Notes: a model not told the origin generated them from the sequence alone. Counted from the first letter of the stretch, positions 33,685 through 43,079 are shown. The stretch: DNA of 64,000 nt from Clostridia bacterium (GCA_017462385.1 JAFTRE010000004.1:50461-114460); one strand, 5' to 3'. Numbers and translations are program-made.

Positions 33685-34599
33685 ATGAACGCCATTGAAA
33701 TCCGAAATCTATCGAAAAGCTTTCGCGGAATGTATGCCGTCGATAGTCTAAATATGACCGTACCCGTCGGAGCGATCTACGGCTTTATCGGCGAAAACGG
33801 CAGCGGAAAGTCCACAACCGAAAAGCTCATATGCGGACATCTCGTTCCGGACGGAGGCGAGATCAAGCTGTTTGGAAAGGATTATACAGACGCGGGCGTC
33901 CGAGTCAGGGTCGGTGCGCTGATCGAAAATGCGGGCTGCTTTCCCGGCTCGAGCGTGTATCAGAATCTGATGATGCAAGCCATCAACCTCAATCTTGAAA
34001 ACCGCGACGAGGAGATCGCACGTGTGCTCAAAACAGTTCGCATGGAGGACTCGGCGAACATCAAATTTAAAAGCTGTTCGCTCGGCATGAAGCAGCGCAT
34101 AGGCATTGCCATGGCGCTACTCGGCGACCCCGCCCTGCTCATTCTTGACGAGCCCATCAATGGCCTTGACACCGACGGAATGCGCATCATGCGAGAGATC
34201 CTCGTAGATATTACCAAAAATTACGGTTGTACCGTGCTTATCTCCTCTCACATTCTCGGCGAGCTTGAAAAGATCGCAACTCATTACGGTATCATCCGTC
34301 AGGGCAAGATGATCATGGAAATGTCCGCCGAAGAGCTGGAGGGCAGAGCCCGCGTATTCGTATCGCTCAAGACAAGCGATATGGCGGGTGCCAAGGCGGT
34401 TCTGAAAGCAAAATACGGCGTCGTCAAGCAAGAGGACGAGTATCTTCGCGTGTACGATGTGGAGGATACCGAAAGCATAGTTGAATATCTGCTTCAAAAC
34501 GGGCACGTTGTCAGCGAGATCAAAAAGAACAAGATTGGTCTTGAGGAATACTACATTGAACTGATGTCACGTCCTACGGACGGCAAGGAGGCGAAATAA
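33685..34599 (+). CDS. ABC exporter ATPase, BcrA type, module 1
   Basis: 304 residues. Walker A GENGSGKSTTEK, signature SLGMKQRIGIAMALL (the LGMKQR form is typical of bacitracin/lantibiotic-type exporters), Walker B LLILDEPINGLD, H-loop SSHILGELEK. A C-terminal extension of about 80 residues resembles BcrA. It pairs with the permease beginning 2 bases downstream. Confidence 0.9.
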   Translation: MNAIEIRNLSKSFRGMYAVDSLNMTVPVGAIYGFIGENGSGKSTTEKLICGHLVPDGGEIKLFGKDYTDAGVRVRVGALIENAGCFPGSSVYQNLMMQAINLNLENRDEEIARVLKTVRMEDSANIKFKSCSLGMKQRIGIAMALLGDPALLILDEPINGLDTDGMRIMREILVDITKNYGCTVLISSHILGELEKIATHYGIIRQGKMIMEMSAEELEGRARVFVSLKTSDMAGAKAVLKAKYGVVKQEDEYLRVYDVEDTESIVEYLLQNGHVVSEIKKNKIGLEEYYIELMSRPTDGKEAK

Positions 34600-34600
34600 A

Positions 34601-35410
34601 ATGACTCGCGAATTAAAATTTGACTCCCCGAGCTTTGTTCAAAGACTCAAGGGCATGCTCGGCGTGGATTTTTACCGTCTTTTCCACACTCCGCTGTTTT
34701 ATATTTTTCTCGCCATTGCCGCCGTCATTCCCGCAATGATACTCGGCACAATGGGCGCTGAGGGCGCAGAACAGCTTTACACCAACACCTGGCACATAAT
34801 CGCCGCACCGACGCCGCTTTATGTGGTAAACGGCATTGCCGAATACGCCAACATGAACATGGTATTCATATTCGGCGGTATCATGGTGTCTGTCTTTATC
34901 GGGCACGACTATAAGTCCGGTTATGTAAAGCAGTTGTTCACCACCCACGCTAAAAAGCAGGACTATATGATATCAAAATCCCTCACCTGTGCTTTCGCCA
35001 TGGCTTGTATGTGCATCACTTATCTGCTCGGAGCGGTTGGCGCGGGCTTGTTTGCGGGCACATCCTTTGAGATAAACGTCGGCTCGCTGATCTGTGCCGT
35101 TCTCGGAAAAATGATCATGAGCCTCGGCTGGGCCAGCCTTTATACCTTTCTCAATGTTATCTTCCGTAAATTCTTCGGTATTTCGATCGCGTCGTCCTTC
35201 TTTTTCGGCACGGGCATTCTCATCATCGGCGCGGCGGCAATACTCGGCAACAATTCCCTGCTCAACATATTCCTGTACGGCTCGTCGGTCTATGCTTGCC
35301 TGTCCGCCAACATTGTAACCGTGCTTGTATGCCTTGTTTGCTCGGTAGCGTGGGCAGTTATTTATAACGTCCTCGGCACAAAGCTGCTTTACGCGAGCGA
35401 CGTATATTAA
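34601..35410 (+). CDS. ABC-2 type permease, module 1
   Basis: 269 residues with six spans, of the ABC-2/BcrB kind. It opens with a cytoplasmic stretch (LKGMLGVDFYRLFHTPLFYI), and the segment FIGHDYKSGYVKQLFTTHAKKQDYMISK between spans 2 and 3 has the signature form seen in this family. Overlapping ribosome site in the ATPase 3' end (AAGGAGG). Exported substrate unknown; antibiotic or peptide self-protection is typical of the family. Confidence 0.87.
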   Translation: MTRELKFDSPSFVQRLKGMLGVDFYRLFHTPLFYIFLAIAAVIPAMILGTMGAEGAEQLYTNTWHIIAAPTPLYVVNGIAEYANMNMVFIFGGIMVSVFIGHDYKSGYVKQLFTTHAKKQDYMISKSLTCAFAMACMCITYLLGAVGAGLFAGTSFEINVGSLICAVLGKMIMSLGWASLYTFLNVIFRKFFGISIASSFFFGTGILIIGAAAILGNNSLLNIFLYGSSVYACLSANIVTVLVCLVCSVAWAVIYNVLGTKLLYASDVY

Positions 35411-35425
35411 AAGGAGGCGGCACAA

Positions 35426-36322
35426 ATGAATGCAATAGAAATCAGAAATTTAACCAAAAGCTTCGGCCCCAAGCAAGCCGTCTCGGGACTTAACATGACC
35501 GTTCCCGAGGGCGCAATTTACGGCTTTATCGGCGAAAACGGCTCGGGTAAATCCACGACCGAAAAGATCATATGCGGACTCATTCATCCGAGCGGAGGAA
35601 CGGTCAAGCTGTACGGCAAGGACCATACCGACGCCGACGTGAGAGCCGGGGTCGGCGTGCTGATCGAAGCCCCCGGATGCTTTCCCAACTACAGCGTATG
35701 GAACAATATGATGCTCCAGGCCGCCAATCTCGGCATCAAGAACGCCGAGCAAGAGGTCGTCAAGGTTCTCAAAACGGTGAGAATGGAGGGCGCGGCATCA
35801 AATAAATATAAAAACTGCTCACTCGGCATGAAGCAGCGTATCGGCATTGCCATGGCTCTGCTCGGCAATCCGTCTCTGCTTGTACTTGACGAACCGATCA
35901 ACGGTCTGGACGCCGACGGCATGCGCATCATGCGAGAGGTGCTTGTGGATGTTACGAAAAACGGATGCACCGTCGTTGTTTCCTCGCACATTTTAGGCGA
36001 GCTTGAAAAAATAGCAACTCATTACGGCATCATCCGCGGCGGAAAAATGCTGTGCGAGATGACCGCCGAGCAGCTTGAAGCAAGCTGCCGCACCTATACG
36101 GCGCTTCAGGCAAAGGATATGAGTCGCGCAAAGGCGCTGCTCGCCTGCAAATACTCCCGAGTAGAGCAGGATGAGGCGGGATACATTCGTGTTTACGATG
36201 CCCCCTCTCCCGAGGAGATAGTTACTCACCTTTATGAAAACGGCATTCTTGTCAGCGAGATCAAAACCGACAAGATCGGCCTTGAAGAATACTATATCGA
36301 CTTAATGAAGGAGGGCAAATAA
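35426..36322 (+). CDS. ABC exporter ATPase, BcrA type, module 2
   Basis: 298 residues, closely similar to module 1 (MNAIEIRNL.KSF, YGFIGENGSGKSTTEK, SLGMKQRIGIAMALLG, VLDEPINGLDADGMRIMRE). It arose by tandem duplication of the ATPase-permease pair. AAAGGAGG ribosome site. ATPases of modules 1 and 2 could pair with either permease. Confidence 0.9.
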   Translation: MNAIEIRNLTKSFGPKQAVSGLNMTVPEGAIYGFIGENGSGKSTTEKIICGLIHPSGGTVKLYGKDHTDADVRAGVGVLIEAPGCFPNYSVWNNMMLQAANLGIKNAEQEVVKVLKTVRMEGAASNKYKNCSLGMKQRIGIAMALLGNPSLLVLDEPINGLDADGMRIMREVLVDVTKNGCTVVVSSHILGELEKIATHYGIIRGGKMLCEMTAEQLEASCRTYTALQAKDMSRAKALLACKYSRVEQDEAGYIRVYDAPSPEEIVTHLYENGILVSEIKTDKIGLEEYYIDLMKEGK

Positions 36323-36323
36323 T

Positions 36324-37145
36324 ATGCAAACAACAATTGAACGCAACACTTTCGGCAAAAGACTCAAAACAATGCTGAAAGTAGACTTCCGCAGAATGTT
36401 TACCATGCCGCTCCTTTACATTCTTGTGGGTGCCTGCCTCCTGATGCCCATCGCCATACTTGTTATGACGACTATGATGGACGGCGCCGTCTCGGTCGAC
36501 CCGACAACGGGAGTGGAGACTGTGATCGAGGGCTTTGACAGCGTCTGGCAGATAATCGGCTCGGTCAGCGGCGATGCAGCCGTCGGAACGCAGGACGCGG
36601 CGGCCGGCATGAGCCTCACATCCATGTGCAACATCAACATGCTGTATTTCGCAATAGCCGTTCTTGTTTGCATCTTCGTTGCCGAGGACTTCAGAAGCGG
36701 ATATGCAAAAAATCTGTTTACTGTCCGCGCAAAAAAGACCGATTACGTCACGTCAAAGACGCTGGTCTGCTTTGTCGGCGGCGCGCTGATGATACTTGCC
36801 TTTTTCGTCGGTTCTCTGCTCGGCGGCGCCATCTCGGGACTTCCGTTTGACATGGTAGGCTTCTCTGCGGCGGAGCTTGTGATGTGCGTTGCCTCAAAGG
36901 TGATACTTGCGGCGGTGTTCGTTCCGATATATCTTGTTATGAGCGTCGCGGCAAAACAGCGGCTTTGGCTGTCGCTCGTTCTGTCGATGATGGTGGGAAT
37001 GTTCCTTTTCATGATGATACCCATGCTCACACCGCTCAATGCGGGACTCATGAATGTCTTGCTGTGCCTCGCGGGCGGAGCACTGTTCGGCGTAGGCCTC
37101 GGAGCGATCAGCAATACAATATTAAGAAAAACAAGCTTGGTATAA
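36324..37145 (+). CDS. ABC-2 type permease, module 2
   Basis: 273 residues with six spans. Same layout as module 1 (LKTMLKVDFRRMFTMPLLYI, FVAEDFRSGYAKNLFTVRAKKTDYVTSK) but diverged more than the ATPases. An extra external loop after span 1 (about residues 52-92) is larger than in module 1. Last gene of the exporter operon. Confidence 0.87.
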   Translation: MQTTIERNTFGKRLKTMLKVDFRRMFTMPLLYILVGACLLMPIAILVMTTMMDGAVSVDPTTGVETVIEGFDSVWQIIGSVSGDAAVGTQDAAAGMSLTSMCNINMLYFAIAVLVCIFVAEDFRSGYAKNLFTVRAKKTDYVTSKTLVCFVGGALMILAFFVGSLLGGAISGLPFDMVGFSAAELVMCVASKVILAAVFVPIYLVMSVAAKQRLWLSLVLSMMVGMFLFMMIPMLTPLNAGLMNVLLCLAGGALFGVGLGAISNTILRKTSLV

Positions 37146-37151
37146 GCCTTG

Positions 37152-37194
37152 AGGAGCTGTCTCAAATTTGAAATTTGAGACAGCTCCTTTTTTT
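37152..37194 (+). terminator. Terminator of the exporter operon
   Basis: AGGAGCTGTCTCAAATTT / AATTTGAGACAGCTCCT, followed by seven T. Confidence 0.95.
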
Positions 37195-37227
37195 GAGCTT
37201 GCCGCAAGTCATTCGACAAAAATGCGA

Positions 37228-37256
37228 TTGACACGGCATATTTATTGTGGTACAAT
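37228..37256 (+). promoter_or_regulatory. Promoter of the HAD-YbaK-transaldolase unit
   Basis: TTGACA (37228-37233), 17 bases, TACAAT (37251-37256). Confidence 0.85.
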
Positions 37257-37309
37257 GAAACTACTGTAATTTGATTGATATCATCTTAAACCAAAAGGAA
37301 TGAAGCGTC

Positions 37310-38089
37310 ATGAAAAGAATTCTCGAGAAAAAAGGCTTTATCTGCGACATGGACGGCGTTATCTATCACGGCAACCGTCTGCTTGACGGCGTTACCGAGT
37401 TCGTCCACTGGCTTACCGAAAACAACAAAAAATTCGTATTTCTGACAAACAGTCCCGAGCGCACCCCGCACGAGCTTTCCATGAAGCTGGAACGCATGGG
37501 GCTTTCGGTCTCTGCCGACCATTTTTACACCAGCGCTATGGCGACGGCGGAGTTTTTGTCTGCCCAGATGCCGGGTTGCACGGCATATGTCATCGGAGAG
37601 GCCGCGCTTTCCAAGGCGCTTTACGACCACCGGATATATATGAACGACGTCAACCCCGACTATGTGGTCGTCGGAGAGACGCGCACCTACAGCTTTGAAA
37701 AAATAGAAAAAGCCATAGCTCTTGTCAACAAGGGTGCCAAGCTGATCGGAACCAACCCCGACACCGTCGGCCCCACCGAGCACGGCATCATGCCCGCCAC
37801 GGGCTCGCTCATGGCGCCCATTGAGATCGCCACGGGCAAAAAGGCATATTTCGTCGGCAAGCCCAACCCTCTCATGCTCCGCCACGGCCTGCGCATGCTG
37901 GGCTGTCACAGCGAGGAGATCGCATTTATCGGCGACCGCATGGACACCGATATCATCGCGGGCATTGAATCCAATGTGGACACCGTCCTGGTGCTTTCGG
38001 GCGTTACCGCAAAAGAGGATATCGACCTCTTCCCCTACCGCCCCAAGTTCGTGATGGATGGCGTTGGCGACATCATAAAACCGCAATAA
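37310..38089 (+). CDS. HAD-IIA family phosphatase, NagD-like
   Basis: 259 residues. HAD motif I DMDGVIYHG, motif II FLTNSP, motif III Lys near GKPNP, motif IV GDRMDTDI, with a large C2B-type cap between motifs II and III; this is the NagD/PGP class. Members dephosphorylate nucleotide or sugar phosphates, often as clean-up enzymes. RBS AAAGGAATG. First gene of a three-gene unit. Confidence 0.88.
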   Translation: MKRILEKKGFICDMDGVIYHGNRLLDGVTEFVHWLTENNKKFVFLTNSPERTPHELSMKLERMGLSVSADHFYTSAMATAEFLSAQMPGCTAYVIGEAALSKALYDHRIYMNDVNPDYVVVGETRTYSFEKIEKAIALVNKGAKLIGTNPDTVGPTEHGIMPATGSLMAPIEIATGKKAYFVGKPNPLMLRHGLRMLGCHSEEIAFIGDRMDTDIIAGIESNVDTVLVLSGVTAKEDIDLFPYRPKFVMDGVGDIIKPQ

Positions 38090-38117
38090 TTAAAAAACTT
38101 TACTTCGGGAGATTAAA

Positions 38118-38609
38118 ATGTCCATCGCAAAAGTCAAAGAATTTTTCACATCTTATGGCATTGCCGACCGCATACTGGAATTTGAAGTTTCCAGCGCGAC
38201 GGTCGAGCTCGCCGCCGCGGCACTTCACTGCGAGCCCTGCCGCATTGCCAAATCGCTTTCGTTTTGCATCAACGGCGCGCCCATTCTGGTTGTCGCGGCG
38301 GGCGATGCCAAGGTTGACAACCACAAATACAAGACCCGGTTCGGCACAAAAGCCAAAATGCTCGACCGCGAGCAGACCGCCGAGCTTATCGGACATGCTG
38401 TCGGCGGTGTTTGCCCGTTTGCTGTCAACGACGGCGTGACGGTCTACCTTGACGAGTCGCTCCGTCGATTTGACACGGTATTCCCCGCCTGCGGAAGCAG
38501 TAACAGCGCTATCGAGCTGACCATTCCGGAGCTTGAAAAATATTCCGGTTTTGCTTCGTGGGTCGACGTGTGCAAGCTGCCCACCGACGCCCAAGCTCCC
38601 ACACCTTAA
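38118..38609 (+). CDS. YbaK/EbsC-type aminoacyl-tRNA deacylase
   Basis: 163 residues with the YbaK/ProX fold: CRIAKSLSFCINGAPILVVAAGDAKVDNHKY (the catalytic Lys is in the first segment), VGGVCPFAV and a C-terminal VYLDESL-type strand. The family removes wrong amino acids (Ala, Cys or others) from tRNA-Pro and related tRNAs. It sits 28 bases after the HAD gene. Confidence 0.9.
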   Translation: MSIAKVKEFFTSYGIADRILEFEVSSATVELAAAALHCEPCRIAKSLSFCINGAPILVVAAGDAKVDNHKYKTRFGTKAKMLDREQTAELIGHAVGGVCPFAVNDGVTVYLDESLRRFDTVFPACGSSNSAIELTIPELEKYSGFASWVDVCKLPTDAQAPTP

Positions 38610-38633
38610 CAAAAGCAGGAGAACAGTTTCATT

Positions 38634-39317
38634 ATGTACGAACTTATGCTCGACACCGCCAATCTCGACGAGCTGCGCGCAGGACTTACCGCATGGCCCA
38701 TCGTCGGCGTCACCTCCAACCCAAGCATTCTGAAAAAAGAGGGTAATATTGACCTCTACGCCCGCCTTGCCGAAATAAAAGCGCTGTGCGGCGACGGCAA
38801 AAGCCTGCACGTTCAGGTCGTCTCGAACACTACCGAGGACATAATAAAAGAAGCGCTCTGCATTCTCGACCGCCTCGGACGCGACATCTACATAAAAATA
38901 CCTGTCAGTGCCGCAGGACTTCCAGCCATCAAGCAGCTCGCCGCCGATGGCGTGCTCATCACCGCAACCGCAATTTATTCTACCTTTCAAGGCATGCTCG
39001 CCACGCTTGCAGGCGCGAAATATCTTGCCCCCTATTACAACCGTATGCAAAACAACTGCACCGACCCCCGCACGGTCATCCGCGAGCTGCGCGATTTCAT
39101 CGACGGCGCGGACAGTGACACCAAAATACTCGCCGCCAGCTTCAAAAACGTCGCTCAGGTGACCGACGCATTTGCCGCGGGCGCACACAGTGCCACCGTC
39201 AGCACCGACATCATAAAGTCGGCGCTCGGTATGGCGAGCATTGACGCCGCCGTCGAGGCTTTTGCCAAGGATTTTTACGCCATCCACGGCGAGGGGCAAA
39301 CAATGATGACAATATAA
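38634..39317 (+). CDS. Transaldolase-like / fructose-6-phosphate aldolase family
   Basis: 227 residues, the short class of transaldolase (TalC/FSA). MLDTANLDELR, VTSNPSILKKEG, the Schiff-base Lys in IYIKIPVSAAG and ITATAIYSTFQ are the expected motifs. FSA versus transaldolase activity depends on a few active-site residues and is not decided here. The gap to the YbaK gene is 24 bases. Confidence 0.9.
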   Translation: MYELMLDTANLDELRAGLTAWPIVGVTSNPSILKKEGNIDLYARLAEIKALCGDGKSLHVQVVSNTTEDIIKEALCILDRLGRDIYIKIPVSAAGLPAIKQLAADGVLITATAIYSTFQGMLATLAGAKYLAPYYNRMQNNCTDPRTVIRELRDFIDGADSDTKILAASFKNVAQVTDAFAAGAHSATVSTDIIKSALGMASIDAAVEAFAKDFYAIHGEGQTMMTI

Positions 39318-39360
39318 AAAGTGGCTGTCTCAAATTGTAAATTTGAGGCAGCCACTTTTT
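39316..39360. terminator. Bidirectional terminator between convergent genes
   Basis: AAAAAGTGGCTGTCTCAAAT / complementary arm ending GCCACTTTTT, with A/T tracts on both sides; near-identical in core (GCTGTCTCAAAT) to the terminator at 37152. Confidence 0.9.
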
Positions 39361-39369
39361 ATATTTAAT

Positions 39370-40308
39370 TCAAATAAACCGATTAAACCACATAAGTATC
39401 TCGGCGCGCATGACGGGCGAGATCTTATGCGCTACGCCCTCCATCATGTGCAGCTCGATATATGAGCCCGAGCGGCGAACGGAATTGACAAACTCCTCCA
39501 CCATAATGGGGTCAACCGTAGTATCCGCCGTTCCCTGCCATATCTTGATGGGACAAGGTGGAATAGTGACGCGCTTGCCGTCCGCACCTATAAAGGAACG
39601 GATGCGGTAAGGATTGAAGCCGATAGTATTCGCCTCGCACCATTCGTCCGTCGGAAAACGGTAAATATCGACGATGCGGTCATGTGTGCTGGGCTTGCCC
39701 TCGGCATGCGCCGTTTTGTCCCAGGTGCCTATGCAATAGTGGCCATCAACCGTAACACCATCCATGTTCAACCGGGGATAAAACATACCAATTGCTGTCA
39801 CAATGCCGGGAAAGGTGTGCGCGAAATTCATCGCTGTATGCCCGCCCATCGACGCACCCGCCACCAGCACGCTCTCGGAAAGGTTAAAATGCTTGATGGC
39901 ATAGCGATAAGCCTTATAAGCGGCAAATAAATGCTCGGGGCAGCCCATCGTCAGCCCGTGCGGCTCGGCGCCGCAAACATCCAGCGCGGCATAGCCCGCT
40001 TCGATGCACTCCTCGACATAATTCACACCACCGATCAGGTTCTCCGCTTCACATACGCGGCCACCCGCGCCGTGAAAGGACAGTATCAGAGGTGTTTGCT
40101 CTCCCGTCTCGCTGTAGTTATCGGGCAAGCAGAGCACGCATTCGCACTCCGCGGGCTGTTCACGATCCAGCACCTCATGTGCTGTCGACCCGCTGACATC
40201 GCGAAAACGGTTAAATGTGACTGTAAAATAGATATATTCCCGCTCCCGCGCGCCCTTGATCAGGCCACCCTTTCGGGAGCTTGGAACCATTGTTTTTCTG
40301 ATTTCCAC
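39370..40308 (-). CDS. Cytoplasmic alpha/beta-hydrolase esterase
   Basis: 312 residues, GTG start with GGAG upstream. Oxyanion-hole region LSFHGAGG, nucleophile GASMGG, acid in WQGTADTTVDP, His in MEGVAHKI. No signal peptide. The last part (KIWQGTADTTVDP to VAHK) is laid out like the secreted esterase end at the left edge of the window. Could be an acetyl-xylan or sugar esterase-type hydrolase working on imported oligosaccharides. Confidence 0.8.
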   Translation of the reverse strand: MEIRKTMVPSSRKGGLIKGAREREYIYFTVTFNRFRDVSGSTAHEVLDREQPAECECVLCLPDNYSETGEQTPLILSFHGAGGRVCEAENLIGGVNYVEECIEAGYAALDVCGAEPHGLTMGCPEHLFAAYKAYRYAIKHFNLSESVLVAGASMGGHTAMNFAHTFPGIVTAIGMFYPRLNMDGVTVDGHYCIGTWDKTAHAEGKPSTHDRIVDIYRFPTDEWCEANTIGFNPYRIRSFIGADGKRVTIPPCPIKIWQGTADTTVDPIMVEEFVNSVRRSGSYIELHMMEGVAHKISPVMRAEILMWFNRFI

Positions 40309-40347
40309 GATGCGCTCCTTTGCTTTTATAAGCCTGACTCTCCGATT

Positions 40348-40884
40348 TTATTTGTTCTTCATGAGATCGCGGATCTCGGCGAGCAGCTTGGCCTGCTCGA
40401 GAATGCTGGCGTCAAGCGCAGCCTGCTTCTCGGCGGCGAGCTTTGCAGCCTCGGCGGCTGCCGCTTTCTCGGCTTCTGCCTTTGCCTTTGCCTCCTCAGC
40501 CTTTGCGGCTTCCTCGGCGAGCTTCTTAGCCTCGAATTTCTTTCTGATGCCCGTGATAATGCGAACAAGCAGGAAAACGCAGAAGGCTGTGATCAAAAAG
40601 TCAAGTATAGTCTGCAACCATGTGCCCCAGAGGATCGCAACCTCAGCGGTCACGACCGCGCCCGACTCGTCAAGCACAGCAGGGGTAATGACGGTCTTGA
40701 TAGCGTCAAGTCCGCCCTTTTTCATGAATATGTTGACTGCGGGGTTGATGATGTTGTTGACAAGTCCGGTAACGATCTTGCTGAACGATCCGCCGACTAC
40801 AACACCGACTGCCATATCAACCACGTTGCCGCGGGTGATAAACGCTTTAAAATCTTTCCAAAATGTACTTTTTTTCTTTGCCAT
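40348..40884 (-). CDS. mscL: Large-conductance mechanosensitive channel
   Basis: 178 residues from ATG 40884 (AAAGGAG upstream). FKAFITRGNVVDMAVGVVVGGSFSKIV is the conserved MscL first span, and the second span is LDFLITAFCVFLLV. After it comes an unusually long Ala/Lys/Glu coiled-coil tail (about 70 residues) ending LLAEIRDLMKNK. Opens under membrane tension to release solutes. Confidence 0.93.
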   Translation of the reverse strand: MAKKKSTFWKDFKAFITRGNVVDMAVGVVVGGSFSKIVTGLVNNIINPAVNIFMKKGGLDAIKTVITPAVLDESGAVVTAEVAILWGTWLQTILDFLITAFCVFLLVRIITGIRKKFEAKKLAEEAAKAEEAKAKAEAEKAAAAEAAKLAAEKQAALDASILEQAKLLAEIRDLMKNK

Positions 40885-41003
40885 TTTAAGTCTCTCCTTT
40901 TCGGATATATTGTTATACCGACATTTTACCACATTATCCGCAATATATCAAGATGTTTTTGCATAAAAAGCACGCATCAAAAAATTTCATTTTTCGGTTC
41001 TAT

Positions 41004-41687
41004 CTACATCCCGTCCGATGCGGCGCGGAAATCGGGTGACAGCAGAGTAAAATTATTGCCCTTGAAATCGATCAATCCCTCGCGGCGCATTCTCCCCAGC
41101 TCGCGCGACAGCGCACTGCGGTCGGTGCCCAGATAAAATGCCATGTCCTCACGGTCAAACGGCAATGCAAAGCTGTCCGAGCCGCTTTGCGCGGCAAACT
41201 GCGACAGCAGGGCGTTTATTTTTGAACGGATGGTCAGCTGGGATAAAATTTGTATGCGGTCGTTCATGGCGAGCGCGCGTGCGGCAAGCATGGAGGTAAA
41301 ACGGAAGGACAGCGCGGCGACATCGGCATCCGCAAGCGAGGCAGGGTCGGCAAGGCGGGCGGGCGACAGCCACATAACACGGCAAGCATCTACAGCCACG
41401 ATATAAACGGGCGAAAGTCTGCCCAGATACGCCAGCGACTCACCAAATGTGTCGCCCGCGCCGACATTTGCCATTATCATGTGATGACCGTCACGGTCAT
41501 CGCGCAATACCTGCACCTGCCCCTCCAGTACCAGTCCGAATGCGGGCATGGGAGACGCGACAGGCACAAGAAACTCGCCGCGTACATAGCTTTGCTCGCG
41601 AGCGGCGAGCAGGGACAGTGCTCTCTCGAGGGCGGCGTCATCCAGACCCGCAAAAAGCCGACAGCGGCGAAGTATTTTTTTGTTCAT
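41004..41687 (-). CDS. Crp/Fnr-family transcriptional regulator
   Basis: 227 residues from ATG 41687 (GGAGG upstream; the longer frame has no ribosome site). An N-terminal cyclic-nucleotide-type beta-barrel (GEFLVPVASPMPAFGLVLEGQVQVLR, AGDTFGESLAYLG) and a C-terminal winged helix (DREDMAFYLGTDRSALSRELGRMRREGLIDF). The N-terminal Cys set of Fnr is absent, so it is not an Fe-S oxygen sensor of that kind. Target genes unknown. Confidence 0.9.
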   Translation of the reverse strand: MNKKILRRCRLFAGLDDAALERALSLLAAREQSYVRGEFLVPVASPMPAFGLVLEGQVQVLRDDRDGHHMIMANVGAGDTFGESLAYLGRLSPVYIVAVDACRVMWLSPARLADPASLADADVAALSFRFTSMLAARALAMNDRIQILSQLTIRSKINALLSQFAAQSGSDSFALPFDREDMAFYLGTDRSALSRELGRMRREGLIDFKGNNFTLLSPDFRAASDGM

Positions 41688-41715
41688 AGCGACCTCCGGG
41701 CGTTTTAATAATAAT

Positions 41716-41744
41716 ATTTTACCACATTTGCGTTGCAGTTGCAA
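41716..41744 (-). promoter_or_regulatory. Promoter of the Crp/Fnr gene
   Basis: Minus strand TTGCAA (41744-41739), 17 bases, TAAAAT (41721-41716). Confidence 0.75.
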
Positions 41745-41810
41745 CAAAAAATGCGATATTTCATCGCGAAGATGGCATAACGGGGATATTGTTGCAATAA
41801 AAAATACAAA

Positions 41811-41846
41811 TAGCCCGCTGACAAATGTCAGCAGGCTATCTTTTTT
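41811..41846. terminator. Terminator after the Gfo/Idh gene
   Basis: TAGCC-GCTGACA / TGTCAGC-GGCTA with an A-rich flank on one side and a T run on the other; works on the minus strand for the oxidoreductase gene. Confidence 0.8.
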
Positions 41847-43065
41847 ACAGCACGTCCTTGATGGGTCTGTTTTTGTATTTTCCTCGTGTGAAGTCGGGTA
41901 CGTTCTGCGGCGCGCCACCGTTTTGGATTGACTGCTCGCTCAGATATGTAATGCTCATCCAAGCCGCCATATCGTAAACGTCGATGGGCATCTCGCCGCC
42001 CTCGCGCAGTGCCTTGACAAAGGCGCGGAACTCAACACCGTCCATGCCGCCATGACCCGATTTTTTGCCCTCCTCGCTCATCTGCTTCCACGACTCGGGC
42101 AGATACTGTTCCTCATAATCGCGGGCGTTGTTCTGATATGTCAGATAATTGCGCGGCGTATCGAACCACTCCTCCATGCCGTCCAGATAAACTATATTAT
42201 TGCCCATTTCGTACATGCCGCGCGTGCCGCGAACGGTAAACTCACGGTTGTAAAAGCGCGGAAGTGATGCGTCAAGGCGCAGAGTTATTGTCTCGCCGTT
42301 TTCGCAGGTGATCAGCGTGGTCACGATATCGCCCTGAAGTACAGTCTCGCCGACGCGGTTGGGGTTTATCGTGTCGCGGTTGCGTTCGACATAGTCGGCA
42401 AAGCCGCGCGCCTTGCTTGCAACCGACACCAGCGACACCATGCGGTTGCCGCGGTTGATACCCAACAGCTTTGCAATGGGACCCAGCTCGTGCGTCGGGT
42501 AGTTTTCGCAGTTATGGTCGCGGTAGTAAGACAGACGATAATGTCTGTTCTCCTCACTGCTGAGTATTTCCCGCCGCAGGTCATGCGCATACGAGCCGGC
42601 GCAATGCACTATCTCGCCGAAAATACCGGCGCGCGCCATTGCCGTTGCGAGCAGCTCGCTTTTATTGAAGCAGCAGTTTTCCATAAGCATGATGCGGGTG
42701 CCTGTCCGCTCATAAGTATCGACCAGCCGCCAGCAGTCCGCCTCGCAATAAGCGCCGCCGACCTCAACTGCGGGCACTATGCCCTGCTCCATGCACCACA
42801 CTGCCATGTCTATATGTGTATCCCAGCCTGTAGAGATCAGCGCCGCGTCGGGGCGTGACTCGGTGAGCACCGCCTGCCAGTCGGTGCCGCAGACGGGTGT
42901 ATAGGTGCTGTTTTCGGCAGCATATGCGCGTGCGCGCTCGACTCGGTCGTCATAAACATCGCAAAGACCTACTATCTCCACGCCCTCAATGGGCATTATC
43001 GCACGACGCATGAGGCTGTAGCCTCGGTTACCAAGGCCTATGACCGCAAATCTTACGTTTTCCAC
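41845..43065 (-). CDS. Gfo/Idh/MocA-family NAD(P)-dependent oxidoreductase
   Basis: 406 residues from GTG 43065, with GGAGGGG seven bases upstream. N-terminal Rossmann fold VRFAVIGLGNRG, then GLCDVYDDR, then LISTGWDTHIDMA. The body has the EVGGAYCEADCWRLVDTYERT and NYPTHELGPIAKLLGI segments seen in glycosidase-like or sugar dehydrogenase members (GH109-like). It acts on sugars or inositols; substrate unknown. The gene begins 15 bases past the mntP stop and is probably co-transcribed behind the Mn riboswitch. Confidence 0.87.
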   Translation of the reverse strand: MENVRFAVIGLGNRGYSLMRRAIMPIEGVEIVGLCDVYDDRVERARAYAAENSTYTPVCGTDWQAVLTESRPDAALISTGWDTHIDMAVWCMEQGIVPAVEVGGAYCEADCWRLVDTYERTGTRIMLMENCCFNKSELLATAMARAGIFGEIVHCAGSYAHDLRREILSSEENRHYRLSYYRDHNCENYPTHELGPIAKLLGINRGNRMVSLVSVASKARGFADYVERNRDTINPNRVGETVLQGDIVTTLITCENGETITLRLDASLPRFYNREFTVRGTRGMYEMGNNIVYLDGMEEWFDTPRNYLTYQNNARDYEEQYLPESWKQMSEEGKKSGHGGMDGVEFRAFVKALREGGEMPIDVYDMAAWMSITYLSEQSIQNGGAPQNVPDFTRGKYKNRPIKDVL

Positions 43066-43079
43066 GGTACCCCTCCGCC

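Noticed and set aside
41700-41830. Fnr/Crp-type operator near the Crp/Fnr gene
   Set aside because: TTGCAA and GTTGCAAC stretches are present, but no clear two-fold site of the TTGAT-4-ATCAA or TGTGA-6-TCACA type.
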